Assembly (NCBI RefSeq): GCF_003289945.1
Contig: NZ_QMBP01000001.1
Location: 1 to 64,000, forward strand
Length of the DNA stretch: 64,000 nt
From: Mesorhizobium hawassense
Lineage (GTDB): Bacteria > Pseudomonadota > Alphaproteobacteria > Rhizobiales > Rhizobiaceae
Direction of reading: 5' to 3'
The position numbers were made by a program, and so were the translations under genes. Shown in pieces: positions 53,356-62,299 of the stretch. Within the stretch, counting starts at the first letter, position 1. Every line of letters begins with the position of its first letter. The notes beneath the pieces are model-generated. The model had not been told where the DNA came from and made no database searches. It worked only from the letters and a program-made list of their open reading frames with translations.

Positions 53356-54489
53356 GTGCGTTTTGACACACAAGCTATTCATATCGGCCGGAGCGTGGAT
53401 CCCTTGACAGGTGCGGTCTCCATTCCGCTGCATACCAGCACTACCTTTGAGCGAGGCGCGGATGGTTCCTTTCCGTCGGGTTATGAATACACGCGCGACT
53501 CTAATCCGACCCGCTTTGCTTTCGAGCAAGCGATGGCCGCGCTCGAAGGGGGCGGAGAGGGCATCGCTTTCGCATCCGGGATGGCTGCCATTGCCGCCGT
53601 CCTCGAAGCCCACCCTCCAAGGGGCAGGGTCGTTCTGCCGGACGACATGTATTTCGGCATCCGCTCGTTGATCAGGGAGACGGACATCGGCCGCCGTTTC
53701 GAGTTTGTGCCTATCGACATGCGCAATCTCGAGCGCGTGCGGACAGTGGTGCAAGACAAGCCTACTGGTCTGGTTTGGATGGAAACCCCGTCGAACCCGA
53801 TGATCCGCGTTGTTGACATCGCTGCCATCTGTCAGATCGCCCACGAGGCTGGCGCTCTCGCCGTTGTCGACAACACCTGGGCAACCCCGGCACTGCAGCG
53901 CCCGCTCGATCTAGGCGCAGACGCGGTCGTCCATTCCGCAACGAAATACATTGGCGGCCACTCGGACATGATGGCCGGCATCGTTGTGGTGCCCGCTGCA
54001 TCGCCCCTTGAGCGACCCCTGCAGATGATCCAGAAGCACAAGGGCAGTGTCCCAGCGCCTTTCGACTGCTGGCTGGCGCTCCGCGGGCTGCAGACGCTGC
54101 CGGTCAGGATGCGCGCGCACTGCAATGCCGCGCTGAAGGTTGCTGAAGCCCTATCAAAGTCGCCCCAGGTCGAGGAGGTCCTTTACCCGGGACTTGCTGG
54201 CGATCCCGGCCACGCGCTTGCTGCCCGGCAGATGAGTGCATTCGGCGGCATGTTGTCGTTTGTCGTGAAGGGCGGTGAGCCGGCGGCGATGGCTGCGGCC
54301 GGTCGCCTGAAACTGGTGGTGCGCGCCACCAGCCTCGGCGGCACCCACTCCCTGATCGAGCACAGAGCCTCGGTCGAAGGGCCCGAGTCGATGGCACCCG
54401 GCGGACTACTGCGCGTGTCGGTGGGGCTTGAGGATGTCCAGGACATCATCGAAGACCTGATGCAGGCACTCGCCGGTTCGGGGAACTGA
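53356..54489 (+). CDS. PLP-dependent trans-sulfuration-type lyase (cystathionine/methionine gamma-lyase family)
   Basis: The 377-residue protein has the Cys/Met-metabolism PLP fold: FDTQAIHIGRSVDPLTGAV, YEYTRDSNPTRFAFEQAMA, FASGMAAIAAVL, VWMETPSNPMIRVVDI, VVDNTWATPALQRPLDLGAD and HSATKYIGGHSDMMAG with the PLP-binding Lys. LGGTHSLIEH replaces the usual LGxxESLxxxPA region, so Glu is His here. The GTG at 53356 is preferred over the ATG at 53320 because AAAGGAGG sits at 53343-53350. Exact substrate (cystathionine, methionine or homoserine derivative) cannot be told. Controlled probably by the divergent XRE-cupin gene. Confidence 0.88.
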   Translation: MRFDTQAIHIGRSVDPLTGAVSIPLHTSTTFERGADGSFPSGYEYTRDSNPTRFAFEQAMAALEGGGEGIAFASGMAAIAAVLEAHPPRGRVVLPDDMYFGIRSLIRETDIGRRFEFVPIDMRNLERVRTVVQDKPTGLVWMETPSNPMIRVVDIAAICQIAHEAGALAVVDNTWATPALQRPLDLGADAVVHSATKYIGGHSDMMAGIVVVPAASPLERPLQMIQKHKGSVPAPFDCWLALRGLQTLPVRMRAHCNAALKVAEALSKSPQVEEVLYPGLAGDPGHALAARQMSAFGGMLSFVVKGGEPAAMAAAGRLKLVVRATSLGGTHSLIEHRASVEGPESMAPGGLLRVSVGLEDVQDIIEDLMQALAGSGN

Positions 54490-54980
54490 ACAACGTAGCA
54501 TCTTATTCTGGTCTGAGCCGCCAGTCGTCGCTGCGGGCGTCTGGGCTCGGCCACCGTGAGGAACATGGGCGTCGCCCTCCGGCAGGGCCGCCAGGCCGGC
54601 CTTGCCTGTCCGCCGACGTCGTGACCGGCTCGATCTTCTGGGAGCTGATGGCAGCCACCGGTATCTCGGCTTTGCTGACTCAATTTGCCCATGCTCTGGC
54701 GTTGAGCAGTCGGGCTACCTCGTCGCGACTGAGCACCACCGCAGCTTGCGCGGACTGGTGAGATCGCCCGGCACGGTGCCTGAAGCGGCTGGCGCCAGTG
54801 ACAATGACAGACTCGGTAGAGACGCGTGCTTCCAAGGTGAAATCAGTCGGCATGAGGGTCGATCGTCGCCTGATGACCGTTGCCTCAAACCGCAATGCCA
54901 TCGCAACCGGTCGTATGTGGGGTGCATTCCTATTCCGACCGCGCCACGCAATGCTAAGTCGCTTTTCAGCGAGCCAAGCA
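54490..54980. other. Upstream region of traG with a possible tyrosine-recombinase scrap on the minus strand
   Basis: No complete gene. On the minus strand a frame reads AQAAVVLSRDEVARLLNA, like the 'PxVLSxEEVxxLL' segment before the catalytic domain of tyrosine recombinases (IS91/integron-type), with VALRFE-like residues upstream. The match is short and the rest is missing, so it is given only as a possible relic. Confidence 0.35.
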
Positions 54981-57011
54981 ATGACACCCACGAAACTGCT
55001 GATCGGGCAGCTCGCCGTTGTACTCTCGATCGTCCTTGTTGGCGTCTGGGCGGCAACGCAATGGTGCGCTCACATGCTCGGTTATCAGCCGCAACTCGGC
55101 GCGCCGTGGTTTGTCGCGGCGGGATGGCGGATCTACAAACCATGGAAACTGTTCGAATGGTGGTTCCATTTCGACGCCTATGCGCCCGAGATCTTTGACC
55201 AAGCAGGCGCGCTTGCCGGCGCCAGCGGGTTCTTGGGCTGTGCAGCCGCGGTCGCCGGTTCGCTGTGGCGCGCACGGCAGCGCGGACTGGTCACCACCTA
55301 CGGCTCTTCACGATGGGCGGTGAAACAGGAAGTCGAGAAATCAGGGCTGTTTCGGCCCGCGGGCGTTTTCCTCGGCAAGCTGAATGACCGATATCTGCGG
55401 CATAATGGCCCGGAGCACGTCATGGCCTTCGCCCCGACACGTTCGGGCAAAGGCGTCGGACTGGTCGTTCCAACGCTTCTTTCCTGGACCGGCTCGGCCG
55501 TCATTCACGATATCAAAGGCGAGAATTGGCAGCTGACGTCTGGCTGGCGATCGAAGTTTTCTCATTCCCTTTTGTTCAATCCGACCGACCCGAGGTCGGC
55601 TCGCTATAATCCACTGCTGGAAGTGCGCAAGGGATCGAATGAAGTCCGTGACGTCCAGAACATTGCCGACATCTTGGTCGATCCGGAAGGTGCGCTCGAG
55701 CGGCGCAATCATTGGGAGAAGACCAGTCACTCGCTATTGGTCGGCGCCATCCTGCACGTGCTCTACGCCGAAGAGGAAAAGACACTCGCCCGCGTGGCCA
55801 CCTTCCTGTCAGACCCGCAACGCTCGTTTACCGCGACGCTGCAGCGAATGATGACGACCAACCACCTTGGCGCGGCGGACAGGCCTCAGGTGCATCCTGT
55901 AGTGGCTTCGGCGGCACGCGAGGTGCTTAACAAGTCAGAGAACGAACGTTCGGGCGTTCTCTCAACTGCGATGTCGTTTCTCGGTCTCTATCGCGATCCG
56001 ACCGTAGCCGCGGCAACATCGGGCTGCGACTGGCGCATATCCGATCTCATGGATGCCGAGCGCCCAATGTCGCTCTACCTGGTGGTGCCGCCATCTGACA
56101 TCTCCCGCACCAAGCCATTGGTCCGACTGGTGCTCAATCAGATCGGCCGCCGGCTGACCGAGCGCCTGGAGGGTGATCCGAAGAAGAGCAGAAAGCACCA
56201 ACTGCTCATGATGCTCGACGAATTCCCGGCACTCGGTCGCCTCGACTTCTTCGAAACCGCGCTTGCCTTCATGGCGGGATACGGCATTCGTGCCTATCTG
56301 ATAGCACAATCCTTGAACCAGATCTCCAAGGCGTATGGCGAGAACAACGCCATTCTCGACAATTGCCATGTCCGAATTGCCTTTTCCTCTAATGATGAAC
56401 GGACGGCCAAACGCATCTCAGATGCGCTCGGCACGGCGACGGAACTCAGATCCATGCGCAACTATGCCGGCCATCGGCTGGCGCCATGGCTTTCGCATGT
56501 AATGGTCAGCCGGCAGGAGACCGCGCGCCAGCTCCTGACGCCTGGTGAGGTAATGCAGTTGCCATCGGGGGATGAACTGGTCCTGGTTTCCGGATTGCCG
56601 CCGATCCGGGCTAAGAAGCTGCGCTATTACGACGATCAGAATTTCACTGAGCGGGTGCTGCCTGCGCCGGTGTTGCGCGAGGGTCCTTACGCCGACTGTC
56701 CTGCATCACGCCCGGATGATTGGACTGGACAGGTGCGCAGCGTCGATCGTCGTCTGGCCACTGACGAAGAAAGCGCCAGTGGGGCCGCTGAAGACGAGGG
56801 CGGCGTTCAGCAACAGCGCCATCCGGGATTGCCCGAGGAACACATTGCCATCTCTCAGGAGCCTGAGCAGGACGATCTGTTAAAGCCCGCAGACGATGAT
56901 AGCGAGGCGCTCGCCGACAAACGTGTGATGGACCGAATTTCCACCGCGGCGCGCGCCTACGGTATCAACGAGGGCAGGGGCGACGACAAGGAAATCGTGC
57001 CCGGCTTCTGA
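54981..57011 (+). CDS. traG: Conjugative coupling protein TraG (VirD4 family)
   Basis: The 676-residue inner-membrane ATPase recruits the relaxosome to the type IV channel. Two N-terminal membrane regions (IGQLAVVLSIVLVGVWAA and LAGASGFLGCAAAVAG) precede GPEHVMAFAPTRSGKGVGLVVPT (Walker A), LLMMLDEFPALGRLDFF (Walker B) and LIAQSLNQISKAYGENNAI. The ATG at 54981 gives a family-type N-terminus (MTPTKLLIGQL). A C-terminal acidic tail follows. It heads the transfer block, with the CopG gene and trb genes downstream in the same direction. Confidence 0.95.
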   Translation: MTPTKLLIGQLAVVLSIVLVGVWAATQWCAHMLGYQPQLGAPWFVAAGWRIYKPWKLFEWWFHFDAYAPEIFDQAGALAGASGFLGCAAAVAGSLWRARQRGLVTTYGSSRWAVKQEVEKSGLFRPAGVFLGKLNDRYLRHNGPEHVMAFAPTRSGKGVGLVVPTLLSWTGSAVIHDIKGENWQLTSGWRSKFSHSLLFNPTDPRSARYNPLLEVRKGSNEVRDVQNIADILVDPEGALERRNHWEKTSHSLLVGAILHVLYAEEEKTLARVATFLSDPQRSFTATLQRMMTTNHLGAADRPQVHPVVASAAREVLNKSENERSGVLSTAMSFLGLYRDPTVAAATSGCDWRISDLMDAERPMSLYLVVPPSDISRTKPLVRLVLNQIGRRLTERLEGDPKKSRKHQLLMMLDEFPALGRLDFFETALAFMAGYGIRAYLIAQSLNQISKAYGENNAILDNCHVRIAFSSNDERTAKRISDALGTATELRSMRNYAGHRLAPWLSHVMVSRQETARQLLTPGEVMQLPSGDELVLVSGLPPIRAKKLRYYDDQNFTERVLPAPVLREGPYADCPASRPDDWTGQVRSVDRRLATDEESASGAAEDEGGVQQQRHPGLPEEHIAISQEPEQDDLLKPADDDSEALADKRVMDRISTAARAYGINEGRGDDKEIVPGF

Positions 57012-57085
57012 GGGCCCCCAAAAGCCAAAGCGTATCTCGGCGTAGATAACGACGGTAAGCGATTTCGGGCAGCTGCTCCATGCTT

Positions 57086-57122
57086 GTTCTCGTCGCCGGC
57101 GCAATGCCGGCCTGTCGAGAAC
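57086..57122 (+). promoter_or_regulatory. Nested hairpin covering the ribosome-binding region of the CopG gene
   Basis: GTTCTCG (57086-57092) pairs with CGAGAAC (57116-57122), and inside it GCCGGC (57095-57100) pairs with GCCGGC (57106-57111) around a 5-base loop. The right arm overlaps GAGAACGAG, the only purine-rich sequence before the ATG at 57130. It could hide the start of translation in RNA, or act in DNA as an operator for the CopG protein. Confidence 0.5.
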
Positions 57123-57129
57123 GAGTAGC

Positions 57130-57543
57130 ATGAAGCCCCACCGCATCCGTCACCAGTTTCTGCTTGAGCCGGAGCTCAGCGAGAAACTAGACACGCTCAG
57201 CCGTGATCCGTCGACCACCAAGTCCGCGATCGTTGCGAAGGCCGTTGAGGCTTTCATCGAGCGCCGCGGTGAGAACGAGCTCGACCGGCGCTACGGCGTA
57301 AGGCTCGATCGTCTTTCCCGCGACGTCGCCCACGTCAGGCGCGATGCCGAGATGACCCTCGAGAGTCTGGCGCTCTTCATCCGCTTTTCGATCACGCTTC
57401 ATGCCCACACGCCGGTCCCTGATCGAGCAACGCAGGCGATCGCACAGGAGCGCTTCGACAAATTCGTCGAACAGGTCGGCCGGCAGATCGCATCGGGGAA
57501 ACGCTCGCTTCGCAAAGACAACGGCGTGGGAGGGGAAGGATGA
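57130..57543 (+). CDS. Ribbon-helix-helix (CopG-type) protein of the transfer region
   Basis: The 137-residue protein starts with a ribbon-helix-helix-like domain (IRHQFLLEPELSEKLDTLSRD, then TTKSAIVAKAVEAFIERRG), followed by a helical region. CopG-type genes commonly sit between traG and trbB in rhizobial islands, where a regulatory role is assumed. It overlaps trbB by 4 bases (ATGA), so it is translated with the trb operon. Confidence 0.85.
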   Translation: MKPHRIRHQFLLEPELSEKLDTLSRDPSTTKSAIVAKAVEAFIERRGENELDRRYGVRLDRLSRDVAHVRRDAEMTLESLALFIRFSITLHAHTPVPDRATQAIAQERFDKFVEQVGRQIASGKRSLRKDNGVGGEG

Positions 57544-58508
57544 CCTCTCATCCGGAAGCCGACCACCGCCGCCGCGCCATGCTGCGCACCGCCATGGGCC
57601 AAGCGATCACCGAAGCCCTCGCCGATCCATTGGTCATCGAAGTGATGGTCAATCCCGACGGTGCGCTTCGGCTCGACCGTCTCGGAGAAGGTCGCGTCGA
57701 TACCGACGTGCATATGCACCCCTCCGAGGCCGAACGCATCATCCGCCTGGTTGCCTCCCACGTGCGCGTCGAGGCGCATGCGGACAATCCGATTGTCAGT
57801 GCTGAACTGCCCTCAGGCGAGCGCTTCGAGGGGCTACTGCCGCCTGTCGTGCTGGCGCCATGCTTTGCGATCCGCAAGCCGGCGGCAAAGCTCTACACGC
57901 TGGCCAACTATGTCGCCGACCACATCATGTTCCCGCTGCAAGCCGATGCGCTCAGGAAAGCGGTGCGCGAGCGGCGCAACATTCTGGTCGCCGGCGGCAC
58001 CTCGTCGGGCAAGACGACGCTTGCCAATGCCCTGCTGGCCGAAGTCGCCGAATGCGACGAGCGGGTGATCCTGATTGAGGATACTCGCGAACTGCAATGC
58101 GCGGCGAAGGACTGCGTTGCCTTGAGGACGAGGCGCGGCTCGGTCACGCTCGCCGATCTCGTCCGCTCGACCCTGCGGCTCCGGCCCGACCGGATCATCG
58201 TCGGCGAGGTGAGAGGCGCCGAGGCCCTCGACATGCTCAAGGCATGGAACACCGGGCATCCTGGCGGCATCGCCACCGTTCACGCTAACTCTGCACGCTC
58301 CGCACTTTACCGTGTCGAACAGCTCGCCCAGGAAGCCGTCGTCACTGTTCCGCGCCGCCTCATCGCCGAAGCCATCGATCTGATCGTCTTCATCGCCGGG
58401 CGCGGAACTTCGCGCCGCATTGACTCGATCGCCGAGGTCACCGGTCTCGACGGCAGCGGCGATTACGCCGTCACCCCGCTCACGCTTCCGCAACTCCAGC
58501 AGCTTTGA
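57540..58508 (+). CDS. trbB: Mating-pair-formation ATPase TrbB (VirB11 family)
   Basis: The 322-residue cytoplasmic hexameric ATPase powers pilus assembly and DNA transfer. It has the Walker A motif VAGGTSSGKTTLANALL, the Asp box VILIEDTRELQC, Walker B RIIVGEVRGAEALDML and the His box GHPGGIATVHANS. Length is normal. The start at 57540 overlaps the CopG gene by 4 bases. Confidence 0.96.
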   Translation: MTSHPEADHRRRAMLRTAMGQAITEALADPLVIEVMVNPDGALRLDRLGEGRVDTDVHMHPSEAERIIRLVASHVRVEAHADNPIVSAELPSGERFEGLLPPVVLAPCFAIRKPAAKLYTLANYVADHIMFPLQADALRKAVRERRNILVAGGTSSGKTTLANALLAEVAECDERVILIEDTRELQCAAKDCVALRTRRGSVTLADLVRSTLRLRPDRIIVGEVRGAEALDMLKAWNTGHPGGIATVHANSARSALYRVEQLAQEAVVTVPRRLIAEAIDLIVFIAGRGTSRRIDSIAEVTGLDGSGDYAVTPLTLPQLQQL

Positions 58509-58519
58509 AAGGTCATCTC

Positions 58520-58828
58520 ATGCGCAAGAAGCTTCGCTTTCTTTCGTCCACCGCGCTCGCGTTTCTTATCACGGCCCCGACGTACGCGGCCGGCTCCGGC
58601 ATGCCTTGGGAACAGCCGCTGCAGCAGATCCTGGAGTCGGTGCAGGGGCCGGTCGCAAAGATCGTCGCGGTGATCATCATCATCACCACGGGCTTAACCC
58701 TTGCCTTCGGCGACACGGCAGGCGGTTTCCGCAGGTTGATCCAGATCGTGTTCGGCCTGTCGATCGCCTTCGCAGCATCGAGCTTCTTCCTTTCCTTCTT
58801 CTCCTTCGGTGGCGGAGCGCTCGTCTGA
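58520..58828 (+). CDS. trbC: Conjugal pilin TrbC (VirB2 family)
   Basis: The 102-residue precursor has a signal peptide (MRKKLRFLSSTALAFLITAPTYA-A) and two membrane helices (VAKIVAVIIIITTGLTLAFG; LIQIVFGLSIAFAASSFFLSFFSFG), as in VirB2/TrbC pilins, which are trimmed and cyclised. The ATG at 58520 is 11 bases after trbB and follows GAAAGG. It overlaps trbD by one base. Confidence 0.92.
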   Translation: MRKKLRFLSSTALAFLITAPTYAAGSGMPWEQPLQQILESVQGPVAKIVAVIIIITTGLTLAFGDTAGGFRRLIQIVFGLSIAFAASSFFLSFFSFGGGALV

Positions 58829-59100
58829 TGGCCACCGCAGAACACCATATCGAAGGCTTCGAGGTGCCGGTCCACCGGGCATTGACGGAGCCGATCCTCT
58901 TGGGTGGTGCGCCGCGAGCTGTGGCGATCCTCAATGGCACGGTGGCCGCGGCAATAGGCCTTGGCTTGCAGCAGTGGATTGCCGGATTGGTGCTCTGGCT
59001 TATTGGCCACACGCTCGCGGTCTTTGCCGCAAGACGCGATCCGGACTTCGCCGGCGTGCTTGTCCGCCATCTTCGGCTGAGGGGGTGGCTGGCATGCTGA
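58828..59100 (+). CDS. trbD: Conjugal transfer protein TrbD (VirB3 family)
   Basis: The 90-residue inner-membrane protein begins with the family-like EGFEVPVHRALTEPILLGGAPR and has two hydrophobic helices (AVAILNGTVAAAIGLGL; IAGLVLWLIGHTLAVFAAR). It starts at the stop of trbC (TGATG) and overlaps trbE by 7 bases, in the standard trb order. Confidence 0.93.
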   Translation: MATAEHHIEGFEVPVHRALTEPILLGGAPRAVAILNGTVAAAIGLGLQQWIAGLVLWLIGHTLAVFAARRDPDFAGVLVRHLRLRGWLAC

Positions 59101-61544
59101 ACCTTTCGGAATATCGCGGGAAGGCCGATCGGCTTGCCGACCATCTGCCCTGGGCCGCGTTGGTCGCGACTGGTATTGTTCTCAACAAGGACGGCAGCTT
59201 TCAGCGGACGCTGCGGTTCCGTGGCCCCGATCTCGAAAGCGCGACGGAAGCAGAACTCGTCGGTATCTGCGCGCGGGCGAACAATGCGCTCAGACGCCTC
59301 GGCTCCGGCTGGGCATTGTTCTTCGAGGCCGAGCGCATTGAAGCGCTGGGCTATCCAGCCTCGCGTTTTCCCGACGCTGCCTCATGGCTTGTCGATGAAG
59401 AACGGCGGGCGGCTTTCGAGGGCAAGGTCGCGCATTTCGAGAGCCACTATCACCTGACCTTGCTGTTCATGCCGCCACCGGATGCCCAGTCGCGGGCGGA
59501 GAGCGCACTGGTCGACTCTCATCACCCAGAAGACGAAAGAGACTGGCGCCAGGAGTTGGTTCGGTTCCGTGACGAGACCGACCGGGTCCTGGATCTCCTG
59601 TCCGGCTTTATGCCCGAAGTGCGTGGGCTCAATGATGCAGAGACGCTGACCTACCTGCATGGCACAATCTCGACCCGGCGACATCCTGTCGTCGTGCCGG
59701 AAACGCCGATTTATCTCGACGGCATCCTGGTCGACGCGCCGCTCATTGGTGGGTTGGACCCGATGCTGGGCGACCAGCATCTGCGAACCCTCACCATCTT
59801 CGGATTCCCGAATCTCACCCGGCCCGGGATCCTCGACGCGCTGAACCACCAGGATTTTGCCTATCGCTGGATGACGCGCTTCATTCCGCTCGACAAGTCG
59901 GAAGCGACCAGGACGCTGACGCGGCTCCGACGGCAGTGGTTTGCCAAGCGCAAGTCGATCGTCGCTATCGTACGCGAGGTTGTGACCAATGAGCCGGTAC
60001 CGCTGGTCGACAGTGATGCCGACAACAAGGCGCTCGATGCCGACGAAGCCCTTCAGGAATTGGGTGGCGATCACGTCGGCTTCGGCTATCTCACCACGAC
60101 GGTGACGGTGTGGGACGAGGACCGCCAAGCTGCCGCCGAAAAACTTCGCGCCGTCGAGCGCGTCATCAATGGGCTCGGCTTCACCACGATCCGCGAAAGC
60201 GTCAATGCGGTCGAGGCGTGGCTCGGTTCGTTGCCCGGTCATGTATACGCCAATATTCGCCAGCCGCTTGTTCACACACTGAACCTGGCCCATCTCATGC
60301 CGCTGTCGTCGGTGTGGGCCGGCCCGGCGGCGAACGAGCATCTCGCCAAGGTCACTCGGACCGAAGCGCCGCCGCTTCTCTTCGCCGAAACCAGTGGGTC
60401 GACTCCGTTCCGGCTTTCTACTCATGTCGACGATGTCGGCCACATGCTGATCGTCGGTCCGACCGGGGCAGGCAAGTCGGTTCTGCTTACCCTGATCGCG
60501 CTGCAGTTTCGGCGATATGCCGGCGCGCAGGTCTATGTCTTCGACAAAGGCAATTCCGCTCGTGCCGCAACGCTCGCCATGAGTGGAGAGCACCACGCAT
60601 TGGGGGCTGACGGCTCCCTTGCCTTCCAGCCGCTGCGAAACATCCACGCTCCGGTCACGCGCAGCTGGGCAGCCGAATGGATCGCCGGCCTCATTGCCCA
60701 TGAGAACGTCACCGTCACGCCTGAGGTGAAGGAGGCAATCTGGTCTGCGCTAGGCAGCCTTGCCACTGCGCCGGCGCAGGAACGCACGCTCACGGGCCTG
60801 TCGGTCCTGCTTCAGTCCAATGCGCTGAAGTCCGCCTTGATGCCCTACACGCTCGACGGCCCCTTCGGCCGGCTGCTCGACGCTGATGACGATCGGCTGG
60901 CCCTGTCGGATGTCCAGTGTTTCGAGACCGAGGAGCTGATGCACAGCCAAGGCGCTGTGCTACCGGTGCTCACCTATCTCTTCCATCGTCTCGAGGAGCG
61001 CTTCGACGGACGGCCAACGCTGCTCATGCTTGATGAGGCCTGGGTCTATCTCGACAATCCGCTCTTCGCCGCGCGCATCCGCGAATGGCTGAAGGTGCTG
61101 CGCAAGAAGAACGTGTCAGTCATCTTCGCCACGCAGTCGCTTGCCGACGTCGCGAACTCGGCGATCGCGCCGGCTATCATTGAGAGCTGCCCCCAACGGA
61201 TTTTTCTCCCCAATGATCGTGCCGTGGAACCGCAGGCGCGAGCCGCCTACGAGCAGTTCGGCCTGAACGAACGCCAGATCGAGTTGGTCGCCCGCGCCAC
61301 GCCAAAGCGTCAGTACTATTTGCAATCGCGGCGCGGCAACCGGCTGTTCGAGCTGGGTTTGGGCCCCGTCACGCTTGCGCTTTGCGGCGCCTCCGACCCA
61401 GCCACGCAGACGCTCATCGACAGCGTCCGGTCCGACGACGATCAGGAGAGCTTTGCCTCCCGATTTCTGAGTGCGCGCGGCCTCGATTGGGCCGCCGATC
61501 TTCTCCGGCAATTTCCTCAAGCAGACATGGAGCAATCGTCATGA
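59094..61544 (+). CDS. trbE: Mating-pair-formation ATPase TrbE (VirB4 family)
   Basis: The 816-residue protein is the large type IV secretion ATPase. It starts MLNLSEYRGKADRLADHLPW, and the C-terminal half carries HMLIVGPTGAGKSVLLTLIA (Walker A), PTLLMLDEAWVYLDNPLF (Walker B) and VSVIFATQSLADVANSAIAP. Full family length. The ATG at 59094 overlaps trbD; the stop overlaps trbJ by 4 bases. Confidence 0.96.
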   Translation: MLNLSEYRGKADRLADHLPWAALVATGIVLNKDGSFQRTLRFRGPDLESATEAELVGICARANNALRRLGSGWALFFEAERIEALGYPASRFPDAASWLVDEERRAAFEGKVAHFESHYHLTLLFMPPPDAQSRAESALVDSHHPEDERDWRQELVRFRDETDRVLDLLSGFMPEVRGLNDAETLTYLHGTISTRRHPVVVPETPIYLDGILVDAPLIGGLDPMLGDQHLRTLTIFGFPNLTRPGILDALNHQDFAYRWMTRFIPLDKSEATRTLTRLRRQWFAKRKSIVAIVREVVTNEPVPLVDSDADNKALDADEALQELGGDHVGFGYLTTTVTVWDEDRQAAAEKLRAVERVINGLGFTTIRESVNAVEAWLGSLPGHVYANIRQPLVHTLNLAHLMPLSSVWAGPAANEHLAKVTRTEAPPLLFAETSGSTPFRLSTHVDDVGHMLIVGPTGAGKSVLLTLIALQFRRYAGAQVYVFDKGNSARAATLAMSGEHHALGADGSLAFQPLRNIHAPVTRSWAAEWIAGLIAHENVTVTPEVKEAIWSALGSLATAPAQERTLTGLSVLLQSNALKSALMPYTLDGPFGRLLDADDDRLALSDVQCFETEELMHSQGAVLPVLTYLFHRLEERFDGRPTLLMLDEAWVYLDNPLFAARIREWLKVLRKKNVSVIFATQSLADVANSAIAPAIIESCPQRIFLPNDRAVEPQARAAYEQFGLNERQIELVARATPKRQYYLQSRRGNRLFELGLGPVTLALCGASDPATQTLIDSVRSDDDQESFASRFLSARGLDWAADLLRQFPQADMEQSS

Positions 61545-62266
61545 TGCGGCGCCGCTTTCTCTCAGGCCTGATAACCCTTTCGCTGATCGCCAAACCGTTG
61601 GCCGACTATGTCCAGCCGGCCTATGCCCTCATCGTGTTCGATCCCTCCAACTATACGCAGAACGTGCTCTCGGCGGCGCGCGCATTGGAGCAGATCAACA
61701 ACCAGATCCAGTCGCTTCAAAACCAGGCGACCATGCTGCAGAACATGGCGCGTAACCTTCAGAGCCTGGATTTTTCGTCCGTCGGCCAGCTTACCGGTTC
61801 GCTACAACGGATCGACGGTTTGATGAACCAGGCAAGTGGTCTGAGCTTTAATCTCGGCAAGCTTCAGGACCTGTGGCGCCAGCAATATCCAGAAAGCTAC
61901 GACGCCACGATCAAAGTCAGCGACGTGGCAAGCGCCGCGCGCGAGCGTTGGCAAAGCGCAATGCAGGCGTTCCGTCAGACCATGAATGTCCAGTCGCAGA
62001 TCGTGGAAAATGTCCGCGGCGACGGCGACCTGCTTGCCGATCTCGTCAACCGCAGCCAAGGGTCTGCCGGTGCGCTTGAGGCAAGCCAGGCCACCAACCA
62101 GCTGATCGCGCTTTCGACCAAGCAGCAAATGCAGATCCAGACGCTGCTTGCGACGCAATTCCGCGCCGAGGCCGAGGACGCCGCCCGCAAGGCGCAGTCC
62201 GAGGAAGCTGCCCGACAGACGACAAAACGCTTCCTGGGCACCGGCTCCGCCTATCCCGGCAACTGA
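61541..62266 (+). CDS. trbJ: Conjugal transfer protein TrbJ (VirB5-like)
   Basis: The 241-residue protein has an N-terminal signal sequence (MMRRRFLSGLITLSLIAKPL) and a helical, glutamine-rich body (ALEQINNQIQSLQNQATMLQ, FRQTMNVQSQIVENVRGDGD). TrbJ proteins are minor pilus or entry-exclusion-linked components in the periplasm. It overlaps trbE (ATGA). No trbK (exclusion lipoprotein) gene fits in the 33 bases before trbL. Confidence 0.93.
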   Translation: MMRRRFLSGLITLSLIAKPLADYVQPAYALIVFDPSNYTQNVLSAARALEQINNQIQSLQNQATMLQNMARNLQSLDFSSVGQLTGSLQRIDGLMNQASGLSFNLGKLQDLWRQQYPESYDATIKVSDVASAARERWQSAMQAFRQTMNVQSQIVENVRGDGDLLADLVNRSQGSAGALEASQATNQLIALSTKQQMQIQTLLATQFRAEAEDAARKAQSEEAARQTTKRFLGTGSAYPGN

Positions 62267-62299
62267 TCACTGGCACTTCAACTTGAGGAAGGCGGCGGC

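Noticed and set aside
59382..60701. Long open frame (439 codons) antisense to trbE
   Set aside because: It lies wholly opposite a clear VirB4-family gene; high GC makes such shadow frames common, and the residues resemble no family.
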